From the NCBI RefSeq assembly GCF_000304475.1, contig NC_018946.1:1-64000 (forward strand): a stretch of DNA of 64,000 nucleotides, given 5' to 3'. This stretch comes from Kazachstania africana CBS 2517 (Eukaryota; Ascomycota; Saccharomycetes; Saccharomycetales; Saccharomycetaceae). The notes under the pieces were generated by a model that had not been told where the DNA came from, did not search any database, and saw only the letters and a program-made list of their open reading frames with translations. Within the stretch, counting starts at the first letter, position 1. Each line of letters starts with the position of its first letter. This document shows positions 11,753 through 23,900 of this stretch, piece by piece. Both the position numbers and the translations under genes were made by a program.

Positions 11753-12300
11753 TCATGCAGAAGACTTTAAGCTTTGCATCCTGATTTGCTTGCTAGGAAT
11801 ACTTAAAATATCAGCATGCATGAAGGAGAGTGGCATCTTTTTTGCTAAAACAGCTAAAGGGTTTGATCCATCATCAGAAAAATCGAAGAGTTTCAAAACT
11901 GGATGAAGAGCTCTTTCTTGCTCTATATCATCATTAAATTCTTCTAAATCTGGATTTTCCTCGAGGTTAGGATCAATTCTTCTCGAGTATATGTATTCTC
12001 TGGACCTCAAAGCAACACGATGGCATGACTCTGGTAAATGTTTTCTCAATTTGCTTTTTACTTCTTTTACATAATCTACTTCCTTGTAGAAAATACGGCC
12101 GTCCTTCATTTCACAAAGTTCATAGGGGCAATGATCTACCATTGCTTCAAGTTCCTTAGAGACGTAAGCAAAAGCGCTGTAGAAGATGCCTCGGTGAGGT
12201 CATAAGCTCGTAAAACTTGTTGATTTAAGACTTCTTTTTTTTCTCTTCAGAGAACGCTTGTGTGAGTCTTAATTTTTATCCCATAGGCATGTCAAATGAT
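11753..12300 (-). pseudogene. Family A, copy 2b: N-terminal third only
   Basis: The clean piece starts with ATG at 12142 and runs 129 codons to 11753. It matches the copy-1 segment near 7970-7750 (shared pattern VDHxxYxxCEMxDG, then CHRV-L-R-YIY). Upstream of 12142 the homology continues to about 12300 in shifted frames: one shift near 12180 and another in an A-run near 12240. At its 3' end the similarity stops near 11870, and the rest of the frame to 11753 is unrelated, so the gene is truncated. It lies downstream, on the same strand, of the middle part at 12431-13440, which is the wrong order for one gene. The two are therefore remnants of two tandem copies or of a rearrangement. Confidence 0.75.
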
Positions 12301-12430
12301 ACGTCAATATGGCTTCTCTTAATTTTCTTTATTACTTTAGAGCTGAAGTTATAAATTGTCTCATTGCTAGCCTCCCGTTAAGCAGAAAATTTTCAGTAGT
12401 AAATATCTAGTGCATCTACTCAGATCTTCT

Positions 12431-13440
12431 CTACTTCAGATTCACGCATAACAAAAATAAGAAGTTCGACAATAGACTATTTATGATGGATCTGCCAGTG
12501 ACGAGGAATTTATCTTGGTTTGTGTATATTTTACGTCCCGTTGAGATCCATACACTAGCCATGAGAAGTTTTGTCATCTTATTGATAAGTTTGATGACCT
12601 TTGTTCTGATCTCAGATACACAGGCATCTTCCGGCCTCCTCCATTTGAAATAATGTGGGGCAGCATGGCATTGCGATAATATTTTGAATATACTATTTGT
12701 CATGGGTCTTCCTGCATAAGCTCAAAGTTTTTATTACCTAGGACGGTCATATAAGCAGTTACAGGGCTGCCAAAAGTAAACCACACTCTCAAAGCTGTTT
12801 GACACGTATCGAATTCTATGTGAAGATCATTCTTAATCCGTGATATAAAATTTAGCGACAGAGTCTTGGTACCCAAACTGACAGAGCCCTTTTCCAAATC
12901 TGTTGTGACAAAGTTACGGGCTGCTATGACCTCCTCGTTCATGACTTTCGAGTATAACGTTCTGAAATATCCATAAAAATGTCTTCCCATGTTGACGTCA
13001 TCTACAACCCTCTGGGATTCCTCCTCGTTAATTCCTGAAAAAACCGAACACCTTGATAAACAATTTGGTAGCATCCAGTATGTTTCTGTACGCTATAACA
13101 TGGAGTCGTGGACAGAGATGCCCATATGACACCCATTCGTTGAAGTTGAAGCAGCAGGAATTAACCCATCTCGTGAAATACTCGTGGCAACCCCCTTCGG
13201 TCAATAAATCATAAATTTTATCGTAATAAATAGAGACGTATTGGTCTTCATTTTCAAGGTTGTTCAAGGCTTCAATTCTATGTTGTGGCAAAAATCTTTG
13301 TCTTTGAGAAATGATAATTTGTGTCCATTAATCAAAATATAAAGCGGGTAAGCCAACCGTCTTCCGTATTCTTCAACAGTTTGTTTAGTCAAATCCTTGA
13401 TTAATGCATTACCAGTATAAAAGTTTAAGGTAGATATTCA
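12431..13440 (-). pseudogene. Family A, copy 2a: middle part only
   Basis: This minus-strand fragment aligns with about 6660-7560 of copy 1. It begins at the element (A/N)(F/L)IKDxTKxxVEEYGRRLAYPLY and continues through HRIEALNNLENE, GGCHEYFTRWV, NEEESQRVVDDVNMG and ARNFVTTDLEKGSVSLG to KLINKMTKLLM. Frames change near 13290 and 13040, and a stop occurs near 12700. It keeps Tyr codons at two places where copy 1 has TAG. The similarity ends near 12540; the remaining frame to 12431 is unrelated. Both ends are missing, so it is a dead fragment. Confidence 0.8.
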
Positions 13441-13640
13441 ATGTATAGCTGCTCACGCACTCCAGCGCCCATGTTATCGTACTACTCAAACCACTCTAAC
13501 AAATAGAAATAGATCTCACTAAATGAATTTCAATGTATATAACAAATTTACGTAGCTTTGATGTATTAACGACTAAATGGAGTGAATAGTTAATAATCGA
13601 TAATTCTCTCAGTTGCCAATTTATTTCTCGCAAATTGCTT

Positions 13641-14000
13641 CTATGCTACAGCTGGGCTACCAGGAAAAACAATCGAGCTCACCGAGGCTGCTGATGTGAT
13701 CCAGGCTAATCCAATGCCACATGCATGTAGTTCGCCTTTAGCTTCGTTGGTAAAACCATTATGTGCCCACTCCCTGACAAATTCTGGACATTGAGAGGCG
13801 GTTAGGAAAACCGAAGCAATTCCTATACCAAAAATATTCCCTTCCCTCCACCTACCATCAAACTTTTCCATGAACAAGCTTGTATGGGTAACCTTCTTGC
13901 AGCAGGATATAGTGCTACAGTAGTCAGCAAGAATATCGAAAGGTAAATGCAATAACTTCTGATGAAAGCCATTTTTTGTTGTTTTGTCTTTTTGCCTCAT
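13641..14000 (-). pseudogene. Truncated relative of the killer-like secreted protein
   Basis: A 119-codon minus-strand frame beginning at an ATG. Its middle matches the pseudogene at 18345-19394: the shared pattern is CP(A/E)FVR(D/E)(F/W)AH(D/N)GFT followed by K-GEL-ACG-GL, then a Ser/Ala-rich stretch. The frame ends at 13641, just where the relative continues, so only the hydrophobic N-terminal half is left. It lies next to a family-A fragment on the same strand. It could still make a short peptide, but I see no sign that it is functional. Confidence 0.65.
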
Positions 14001-17000
14001 TTATTTGAAGCGTTTTAAGGTTTCATTTAAGAAGATATTTTATAATCCCTATACTTTTTTTCATCATTCAAGCATGTTTTTCATAAATAGTTGGACTTCG
14101 CGACGCTTGCCCACAAAGCAGACGATAAATTCATATTATTTTGATAATATATCAGAAAAACAGCTGGAAGAGAGAAACTTCTGGCAAAAGTTGAGCTACC
14201 GTAAAACCGTAAATTGTCAATTGGGCTTTGGTATCTAATTCCAATATTTACTAAGCTGCCAAATTTTTTAGGAGCATTTCATCCTAGCCAGTTCTAACTT
14301 ATGTTTATTTCTTAAAGCCATCGAGACAGACAATGGTTTTAGCGAGTATCTAGGGTAGGAATTCTTGACAAAATATTACCTTAAAACCTTACTTATTACA
14401 ATATTGCAAACTAAGCAACACAAAAATCAAAATTGGAAGGCCAAGAAGAAGGAGAGTACATGAGTAACAATCCATTGCTTTACAGAAGTATATGACTTCT
14501 TTATCTGGCAACAACATATTGTTAAACTGGAAAAAGGTATTTACATATTCAGTTTGTATATACTCTGTTTCATGGGAAACTATGTTGCTATGCACCATAG
14601 CAACAGCTGGTTTCTAAATCTAAACTATTTTTTTATAGCAGGCTTTTTGATTTAATTAGAGTGCATAATTAATGTTGTATATCTAATCTTCAAAGTGCTC
14701 CGAAGACTCAATGAACTGTTTTGCGCACAGGAATTTTGGAGTAGCATATTGAAAGACGTCCGAAATCAAAACAATTAGTTGTTCAAAGGGTACCTTATAA
14801 TGATTAATTAATTCACAGTCTTGGTAGACGCTTGCAGCAACTACTTTACTTTCGAAGCTATGATTTTTCCTTCATTTGTGAGATACTTCTAACATGCAGC
14901 AGGATTATGTAGTTTATATGGCAATGCTTTATATGGACTGGGCAGTTAGCTTGGGACTGTAATAAAAAATCTTACTGACAAAAGTAATTTAGTGGGCGTT
15001 TTTTATAATAGACCCGGAGGTCCCACGATCCGTGAACCTGGAAATGAGTTGACAAGTGAGGCTCCTTTACTGTTACCTTTCTTGAAATAGTCACCCTATT
15101 CTAATCATGAAGAAAAAAGTTTGCAAAATTCATATACTTGGGATTGACCAACATTCGTACGCCTTAGAATAACTTTACGAGACTTGAGGGAAGGAGGGGG
15201 AAGGTGGCGAAATTCTCAAAATGAATATAAGTAACTTCTTTCATTTCTAAAATATTATGAGCTACCGATTCTGCCCTATCTGACTGTAGAGAAATAAAAG
15301 GAAGACAAGCCTGTTTACTTTCTTACTGTTTTGAGCTGTTACATGTAATCTTGTAGGCGGATCAATTGCGCAGCTCTTATTTAAACAAATTACTGACAGA
15401 ATTACAGTTTTAATTGCCTTTACGTTTGCCGGTAGTGAATATTTCGACAATTCTCTACGATATATATCTAGCTATACTCAAAAAGACGGATAGATTTGTT
15501 AATTAACGCCAAACCTAGTATAGCTATACTAACTACCGAGAAAATCCATTAATTCCATATACAGCCACATTGTGATGCTTGCAATATAACGAGAATTCAC
15601 ATCAGATTATTTCGTGAAAACTGGTATCAATGGTGGCAGTTTTTTTACTATGAAAATTCCTTGTTACCAACATAAAACGCTGAGAAAATAGTCAAGGATG
15701 GCCTACCAGAGATATTAACTTTGCAGCATATAGAATTATAACTCCTCTGAAAAACCTCCCGACTTCTTTTTCTATTATTTTATTGTGCATATATTCTCAA
15801 GCACCTTATCCTATGACTTGGAAATGCTGAACGATCTGTTAGACCAATTCTCATACCAGAGAAGTGTACGTAGATATCGGCAGATTGAAGTACCTGGGCT
15901 GAGATTATTGTAGAGTTTAGTTTTGCCAAGATCATTCACAGTGGACGTGATGCTTTGGCGACATTTCTGGCACACCGTAAAAGATATACCGTATACGAGC
16001 TTTACTGCTAGAATAGTCAGTTTGTGACTCTTCATTATACTATTAATTATGTTTCACTAACTCATTTAGCGCTCCTTCTCAGTATTCTGGATGATTGTAA
16101 TTATGTCTTCAGAGTAATCTTGCAAGCAGCCATTATCGCTATAGTGTAATTGTAATATAAATAACGCCAGATTGTCAAAAGTCAATGCCGCGCAAGTATC
16201 TGTGTGCTATGGTAGATATTGCGGCCAAAGAATAGCGCTCCCTTTATACTGTGGGAGTTCTTGTACTTCATTCTAGATGCAATCTTTAAAGATGAGTTCA
16301 ACATTACTAATAATATTAGGCCATAGTTGGAGACTCTTTGCTCTGTGAAGGAGGCAACATTGTGATCTCTCCAAAACTAAGAGGGAATTCCATGGTTGAC
16401 CACAATATAAAAGGCAAATGTTGAACAATACTTGAAACAATCAACAATTCTGCTGTAGTACTCACTGGCCTGCTTATGGAAGAGGTATTGTCAGGACAGA
16501 TATGGTTCAGCGATAAAAGGTAGGTATGTAGCGATAAAATAATGTTCTGTACTATATTTCATTTCTACTATAAGGAAAACTGGAAGTAATATTCTTTTAA
16601 GAATTTTTTGATGTCTATCTATTCATTATCTTCTAAGAAGAGATTTAACTCTTTTTACATATTGATTCACTCTTTTTTACTAGTTGCATTCATTATTATT
16701 TCTTGCGTTAATAAAGAAGTCATGAATAATTGATTTTGTAATTGGTGAGAGCTAGGTTATCGCTTCCTATTCATTTGTACTGTACATCGAAGCCTGGTTA
16801 ACCTTCAACGATAATGAATACTAGGACCCAAAGAGGTTTATATAGCATGTGTAAGGGTATCATTGAAGCTCAAGTCTACGTTTCCACGTAGATTATGGGC
16901 CTTCGCACGTGGAAGGTATGATTAATTCACACAAAAAAGCAACTTGTTAGCGAAAAGCTCATTTGATTGCATCTTCAGCACTGTTTTTCTCATGCTTATA

Positions 17001-18340
17001 GTGGAATGACGTCGGCACATTCTTTTTTTCTTTTGATAATTAAACGCAGTTACTCGAGCAGTCCAATAACAGCTTTTCTGTACCTCATACAAACATTATT
17101 TAATTCCAATTCAGAATATTGCTTGTTTGGTGGCATTCGTATGTCAATCGTCGTATTTGGAGGTTGATGGCAATTCCCAAATGGTCATATTTTCGGTTAG
17201 TGGCATTTATTTTTTCGTTGTCATTCCAAGACTAGGTCGACAGCCATAACTATACTTTACGTTCTGCGAAGCAAAAGAATCTTCTTAGTATCGTAATAAT
17301 TACAGGTAACGCTAATTCCCAATAAGTTAATTATGCTATGCTTTGAGGTTCGGGGTTAGGAGATATAGTACCAATTTTTTGTGGCAGCAGACATATTTTT
17401 TCCGCGGTTGAAAAAAATAATTTCATAGCAAACCGACCGAAAGCACGGATTTCAAAATGGTCGCCAACCAAATGGCATTCTTTTGATAGGAGCTCTCCGA
17501 GCAAAAACTTCCATTTTCAGTCCAAGAAAAGAAGGCCCTTTCAGGGGAGACAACTTAAAAACCCTCAGCGAAAATGTGCAAGTCTTGGCATTTCGCGAAT
17601 TCGATGATTTCCAAATATTTGGAAATGAAAACAATCATAAAAAACTGCTCCCTTGAGGATAGAAATAGTATGTTTTAGACCTTCAAAAGAAAAATATATG
17701 ACCTATATGGATTTTCGAGATCAAAATGTGCTCTTTTTCCTGGAGTAGGATGTGTACTTGCGCCATCTAGTTACGCCAGATATGTAACAGGGCTCCATTA
17801 CTGATAGAACAACAGCCAAAGTTAATGAAGTATCTTGCTGGTGAGTTATCAATTTTTCATATGCATAAAAGTTACATCTTTCCTCAAGTGCTTGTGCTTA
17901 GCGTTCGATGAGCTTCGTATAATTGCAAATACTCTATAATTCTGCGACTGAGTATTTCGCCTGAGTACTTTTTTCAGAAAACTGTAGTACTAGCTTAAAG
18001 ATCTAAGCATAGTCGTACAAAAAAAATCCACCCATAAGAAATGAGCTCGATCAAAGATATATACATTGCATGAGAGTCTTTTTATGCAGCAGGCCTACTG
18101 AACGTTTTCCATGTGCAATGATGTGCGAAATTGTGCTGCCCCATGTTACACCCTTATCTTATTATAGAGAGCTTCGTTTCTTTAGTTCACCAACTTCAAA
18201 AAATCTCATAAATGTCGAGCAGTGTTTTGTTTGCAACGCTGGTTTCCATTCCATATATAAGTGTCATGTTCCAATCTTGAAAAATATATTGCAATCCGTT
18301 CATTGTAACTTTCCTAATATTATGTGCAATAGTTAAATAT
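14001..18340. other. 4.3 kb without a recognisable gene
   Basis: AT-rich DNA. A 69-codon minus-strand frame at 14389-14598, with an ATG and one C-terminal hydrophobic segment (CTLLLLGLPILIFVLLSL), is the only frame with a protein-like feature, and it is too short to call. Frames at 15262-15450, 15811-16035, 16967-17167, 17452-17634 and 18070-18336 show no motif. No tRNA gene or repeat array was recognised. Confidence 0.5.
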
Positions 18341-18344
18341 TCAA

Positions 18345-19394
18345 GTGAAAAAAATTGACATCCTATCAATAAAACATGTCACTCAAAAAAACTACAAGAT
18401 TTACCTTATTTTGGTATTGGCTAGTATTGCATCAACCCACCCCGTTGGGAGAAGATTATTCATCCGAGCCATCTCTTGGAAAAGGTGGGTTGTAGATGGA
18501 GCAATAGGACTATTTTTAGGTTTGGGGGCGACATCAACTTTACTGGTTGTCAATGATTGTCCCGCCTTTGTCAGGGATTTTGCACATGATGGTTTTACAA
18601 GCGACACTAAAGGAGATCTAATTGCTTGCGGAGTTGGGTTAATTGGGTTAGCTGCAGCATCAGCAGCAAGTTCTGCTGTTATTGCTGGTGGCGCAACTGC
18701 TGCATGGGCATATTTCTCGGGAAGTGGGTCTGCTAAGAGATATATGATCCCAGGAGATTTGGACTTTGGCCCTGGTACACTTTTAGCCAATAATACAGCT
18801 GCTGGTAGGGAGGTCTGGTATAATCACACACTAGAAGTTTATTCAGCGGTATCTGACGCCCTCAATGAGCACGGTTTGAGTTCTCTTCATGTGACAGCTC
18901 CACCAGCTGGTATTTACATCCAACACGAAGGCAATTGGGAACATCATGCGTATGCTTTACACATGGTCGGTTCAGACCATAACAAGTCGCGGTAATACAT
19001 GCAGACGATCTTAGCACCGTTATGGCAGCTTATGCTGAGCATATGAAAACAGGCTCAACAGTTTCCACTGAAAATGTGAATAGCACCTTAACAAAACGGT
19101 CAACAACATACGAATGGGCCGTCATATGACCTTTGGGGTGTCAATGACGGGTATTGTGAAGATATCATACAGTGGGAAGAGTGGGTTACTTTTATCAACG
19201 ATTATGATTTGGAGGATGATATAGGCATAATAGGACAGGTACAGCCTTGCACGACTCAAGGTTGTTATGGGTACTTGGAGAAATATTGTGCGACATGGGG
19301 CTTCTCCGAAACCCAAGGAGTTGACTCCGCCATGGTAGGAGAGATATACATGGATGCGTGGGGAGGAGTAGACTCGGAATGTTATGACGGATAA
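18345..19394 (+). pseudogene. Broken paralogue of the killer-like secreted protein
   Basis: The first clean stretch (to 18995) holds a hydrophobic signal-like start (IYLILVLASIAST), a hydrophobic Gly/Ala-rich domain and two dibasic sites, but has no in-frame ATG. The nearest ATG, near 18377, is in another frame, so a shift near 18400 is likely. A second shift near 18990 moves the frame to a stretch with a further Lys-Arg site, and a third near 19128 leads to the C-terminal domain. That domain ends in GEIYMDAWGGVDSECYD, which matches the end of the intact protein at 9973-10944. The gene is therefore dead through three shifts, yet still easy to align, which suggests fairly recent loss. Its N-terminal half resembles the fragment at 13641-14000 more than the intact gene. 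Confidence 0.8.
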
Positions 19395-20584
19395 TTTTTT
19401 CGAAATGCATAATTATCATTTGATAACATTGTCACAGTACCTTGGTAAATATGCTCCGCTGTCATTGTTCTCTGTTGTTGTTTTGTTGTCCAGACCATTT
19501 TAAATGTGCTTTATTTTTCATCATTTTGTATATCTATTATACACTTAAATAAAAGATCATAATCAAAGTTTTTACCTCCAATAGTATATGTATCGAATTT
19601 AGTGGAATATCAATCTTTGGCATGTAAGTTCTTCAATCCGACTAAATCATTCTTGGAATAAAGAATGTTACTAAGATTAGAAGGACGTTCCTTGATAGCA
19701 TTTAATCCCTAGAACAGTATTTTGGAAATAGCGCGGCTTACAAAGATTATGTAGGCTTGTAGAAGACGTTCGTTTAACTTTACTTTTTCGTATTTGCTAA
19801 GTTTTGAAGGATATTGTTTTTGAAAGATTACAATAAATTTATTGACTAGCTCAATAGTTGTCACAACGCGTCTGCTCTGACAATCGGCATATAATAATTT
19901 ACTTTTGTATTCCAAATTTCAAATTTCATTATGATAGGTAAAGCTCTATGTTTGTGGCCATTGTGCAGACATCTCAGTCTGCACTTTTTAAGCGATCTTC
20001 AAAATTTGTATATTCTAAAACGCTATCTGGAAACAGACTACTTATAACTTACCACACTCTGGTTCTGTTTCTACTACTATCCAGTTATGGATGTCCGATG
20101 TTCCTGCTTCTGTTTCCTAATCTTTTTCCCAACTATAATATAATAAAGTGAAACTGCATCTAAATATATTGTGTATATATGTCTACCATATCAAATCTCA
20201 TTACTTTTCAACACAGTGCTCGCTTCCATAGAAAATTGTTTCGAGAGGTTAAAGTCAAGGGATTTGTTGAGCCGAAACTCAACAGTTCAATATTCCTTAT
20301 GGGGATTTTTTTGCACTGTAGCATTGTGAGAGTTTTGTTCAATATTTATATTTATTGCTGAAAACTTGTATTCACTATATTTAGATTGTTATCGAGATCC
20401 TTTTACGACTAAAAGTTGAAACAAGGCACAGAAAATCATTTTCTATTTACAGAATTATTAATTCGAATGGAGAATGAACAACACTACCTTCCTGTTGAAG
20501 TTACTATCGCTTTCTCCAATACTTAATTTTTAATTTGGCTAACAAGAAAAAAGCTATTCAAAATGACTTAGTACAACAACAGCA
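19395..20584. other. Intergenic, no gene recognised
   Basis: AT-rich DNA with short frames only (19709-19915 minus, 19948-20151 plus, 20179-20361 plus), none with a recognisable motif. Confidence 0.5.
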
Positions 20585-20965
20585 TCAGTTACAATCATCT
20601 CCGATTAAGGGCAGCTTTTGGAGCATGGCTTTCAAGTTTATAGCATCCCAAGGCAGGTATTCTGCAACTGTAATCCCAACAATAGTGCAATCTTTTTTAA
20701 CTGATTGACCAGGTCTATGACATTCTGCATACTTAATTCGCCTTGAGCATACCCATACTTATCAGGTGCATCTGGACGTGAAAATAACAGTGAATGGAAT
20801 TTGGCCTCATTCAATACATCCAGATCAATGTGGATTGCAAGTTTTTAATTTTTCTATCATGAATCCATTGGGGAACAGATTTGGCTCCGGCTTGAACTTC
20901 CTTTGCAGAGCATGTAGAAACGTTATACCTGGTTAAAAATTCTTCTTCATGGTCAAATGGATCGT
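20585..20965 (-). pseudogene. Arginase/ureohydrolase-family gene, 3' part, broken and cut by a gap
   Basis: The minus strand enters from the gap at 20966 with a frame containing STCSAKEVQAG. After a shift near 20837 it reads HIDLDVLNEAKFHSLLF, the metal-binding HxDxDxL signature of arginase, agmatinase and formiminoglutamase enzymes. After another shift near 20680 it reads VGITVAEYLPWDA and ends with a stop at 20585-20587. The order (metal motif, then the (V/I)(V/I)G(I/L)T(V/I)AE(Y)xP strand) is that of the C-terminal third of a ureohydrolase. It differs from yeast Car1, whose corresponding part reads more like a classical arginase, so another substrate is likely. The 5' part is lost in or beyond the gap. 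Two frameshifts make it a pseudogene. Confidence 0.7.
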
Positions 20966-20985
20966 NNNNNNNNNNNNNNNNNNNN
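20966..20985. other. Assembly gap (20 N)
   Basis: Twenty undetermined bases exactly at the left edge of duplication copy 2. A fixed-length 20-N run usually marks a join of unknown size, so the true neighbour of 20986 is uncertain. Confidence 0.97.
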
Positions 20986-23900
20986 CACTTTTCCACTCTT
21001 CCATCACTCTCTATTCTGTAAACACCTACTTTTTCTCTTTTCCAATATTAACATTTACGCCAATCCGAAACGATATTTCTTCAACTTTACTTCGTCTTTT
21101 TTAAAAATATTAAAATAAAAATCAGGAAACCACTGACTAAACTATGACAAACTTGCCCTATTCCTCTGAACTAAGGGGAAAACTATTATTTTACTATCTC
21201 TATTATCAATTTATTCTATATTCGAATAATCGTCTTTCTCTGTACTGATGATCCTGAATATGACATCATACATTCACATAAACTGTCCACACTCGACAGA
21301 TTTCTATACATTTAAACTCATCTTAAGACCTTCTCTACTCATCGAGATACTGTCTTATATCCTCTCACTCTGACACCTCGCACAATCGCTCTTCTCACAA
21401 CTCCCCGAACAAACTCGCATTCGAATTTCATTTTCTTTTCCCAGCGCGACGGAGAAAACTGATTCTCATTGAATTTATTTTGAGAAAACCTCGCTCACAG
21501 GATTCTCCTTATTTTGCGCCTAGATTTTCACAGTGAGAGAATACCGTACAGACAACACTTGAAAGATCTCGTGCGACCATTTCTGAGGAAACCCCTTTAA
21601 TAGTAATCTTTCAATGTTCTAAACTCAATACAATAATCGACACACACACTTTCTATCCAAAATACATTTAATTATTCCTGAACTACTCACCCGCTCCCTT
21701 TTCAATATCACTTACCTCTACATATTACACTTCCCTCTGCCATTCTTCTCTTCGCTTTTTTCTCTTTCGAGTATTTCCTCGCGCAAACAGACCTCTCGAA
21801 ATCTACGCTCGATCTCAGAAGAAAAAATCTCAAATCTTCCCCCGTTCTGCGAGATCCTCTCGGCCAACTTTCCCCTGCGTAACTGTCTGAAACAACAAGA
21901 CTGAAAATGATCATTTTGACATGACAATTTCCATTCCACGTACACCTGAACCCACAAAATACAATGAAATCTACCTCATTTCATCACACTACATATATCT
22001 ACAAACCATGATCATAGAACACTCTGCTATACACCATCTTTTCTATCTTATCACCGTCAACACTCTTACTCTGACCACCTCGCTCCCCCACCCATTTTAT
22101 ACCTCTGCTTATCTCTTTTTTCACTGTCACAGTCTGCATACTTATCATTTCAATCCACCTTCTTAAATACTCAAATAAATCAACTATATCAATCATAAAC
22201 TGAAACGACATAAATTTTACATGACTTATATACAATTGATACTCAGATGAACTCAAATATCATTCATAATCATCTCTGATACTTCCTTAACTAACCATTT
22301 CATAGTCACCATGCTCAGCGATTAATATCAACTGACCACTATTTCTACTTCCGAACATCTCTTTCCCAAAAACTGTCAACCACAGAATTATCCAAACTTT
22401 TCACTTCTACTCCGTCAACCTTGATTCTGATTAAATGAAAAGTTCAGAGAAAACCATCTGTCAATATCTATCGCCAACTACATTCCGCTAAATTTATTAT
22501 TGAACTCTTTTCCTTCTGATATTCCACTTGATAGACCCTCTATCATTCTGAAAGATTCTGAACGGCTCAACAATTTCTTCTCTACCAACACCCTCTGTCC
22601 CACTTTAATCTACTCACTTTACCCATTCGTAAATGGATGAATTCTTCGAACAACTTTGGACAGGCCACGCATGAACTCAGATCATTCTTGTCATAATACA
22701 ACACATCTACCAGAATCTCACGCTGTCATTCTTGTCAAATACCCCCCTTTCAATCGAACAAGATACAACAGGAGATCACCACTATTTTAACAAAAGAAAC
22801 ATTTTAATAAACCTAGCCTCTCCACGCCAAGAATGACAGATCTCAATCCTATTGACAACCAGTTTCTCTAATATATTCCCTCATATCATACAATGACATG
22901 ACACTAATATGACTTGAAATTATTTCAACGTTTCTAATTTAAGGATATGACACATACGTTAACTGACTCTATATTGAATATGTCTAAATAATTCACCACC
23001 TTTTTAGAATATCTTTATCATTGATGGATATGAACATAATTAATCGGGAGGCTCTTCATTAACAACTTCTGAAAGAACACTGTCAAAATCTGAGAACATT
23101 AATCGTAAATATTTCACTGTATCTTTAATCTTATTAACCTTCGTTCAGACATTAACACCGAATAAATCATCTCACTTTAAATTGAATATATCTAACTAAT
23201 TTACCACCGATCTATAATAATTTTGCCATTCAATGACATGAACATAATTACTTGGGGAAGCCAACTATTATCTCCAACAACATGACTTCTGAAATGAGGT
23301 TTTCATAACTTGGAAAGATGAATTTTAAATACTCTCCTTCTTACCAATAGAACCCTCTTTCAACAAACTTTCCCTCTCAGAAATGAATGTCATTGTACTA
23401 TCGCGTGACACTCCACTTCACATCACTAATAGATAATACTCATTTAATCAATAGAGACTTGTACCAGTCACAATAAAAATAATCACTCCTTGACACCTAG
23501 GAAGGTCCTGGTAAATCCATGGATCATTTTCAATGGTAGAATTATCCAATATTCGAATACTCTATCGTCTAAATTTGGGACATCCATTCTATGCCAGTTT
23601 AACCACTTACTGTACTCATCTAATGACATAACATATTATGATCAAACTTTCCAATTTTCATCAACAACATTACTTCCAAAGAACAACATACAACCTGGAA
23701 CATTTGAACCACAAACTCAATTACTGTGACCTTGATATAATAAATTTACGAAAGCCTTTCTCTGTCATTCTTGTCATTCCCGCCAAATAAACCATTCTTG
23801 TCTAACTGGATAGAATAAGAGGCTATTATTATTTGTAACCTGAGGAAACATTTTCGACCTGACCTGTTTTACTCATCTCAAAGAATAATCGATCTAAATT

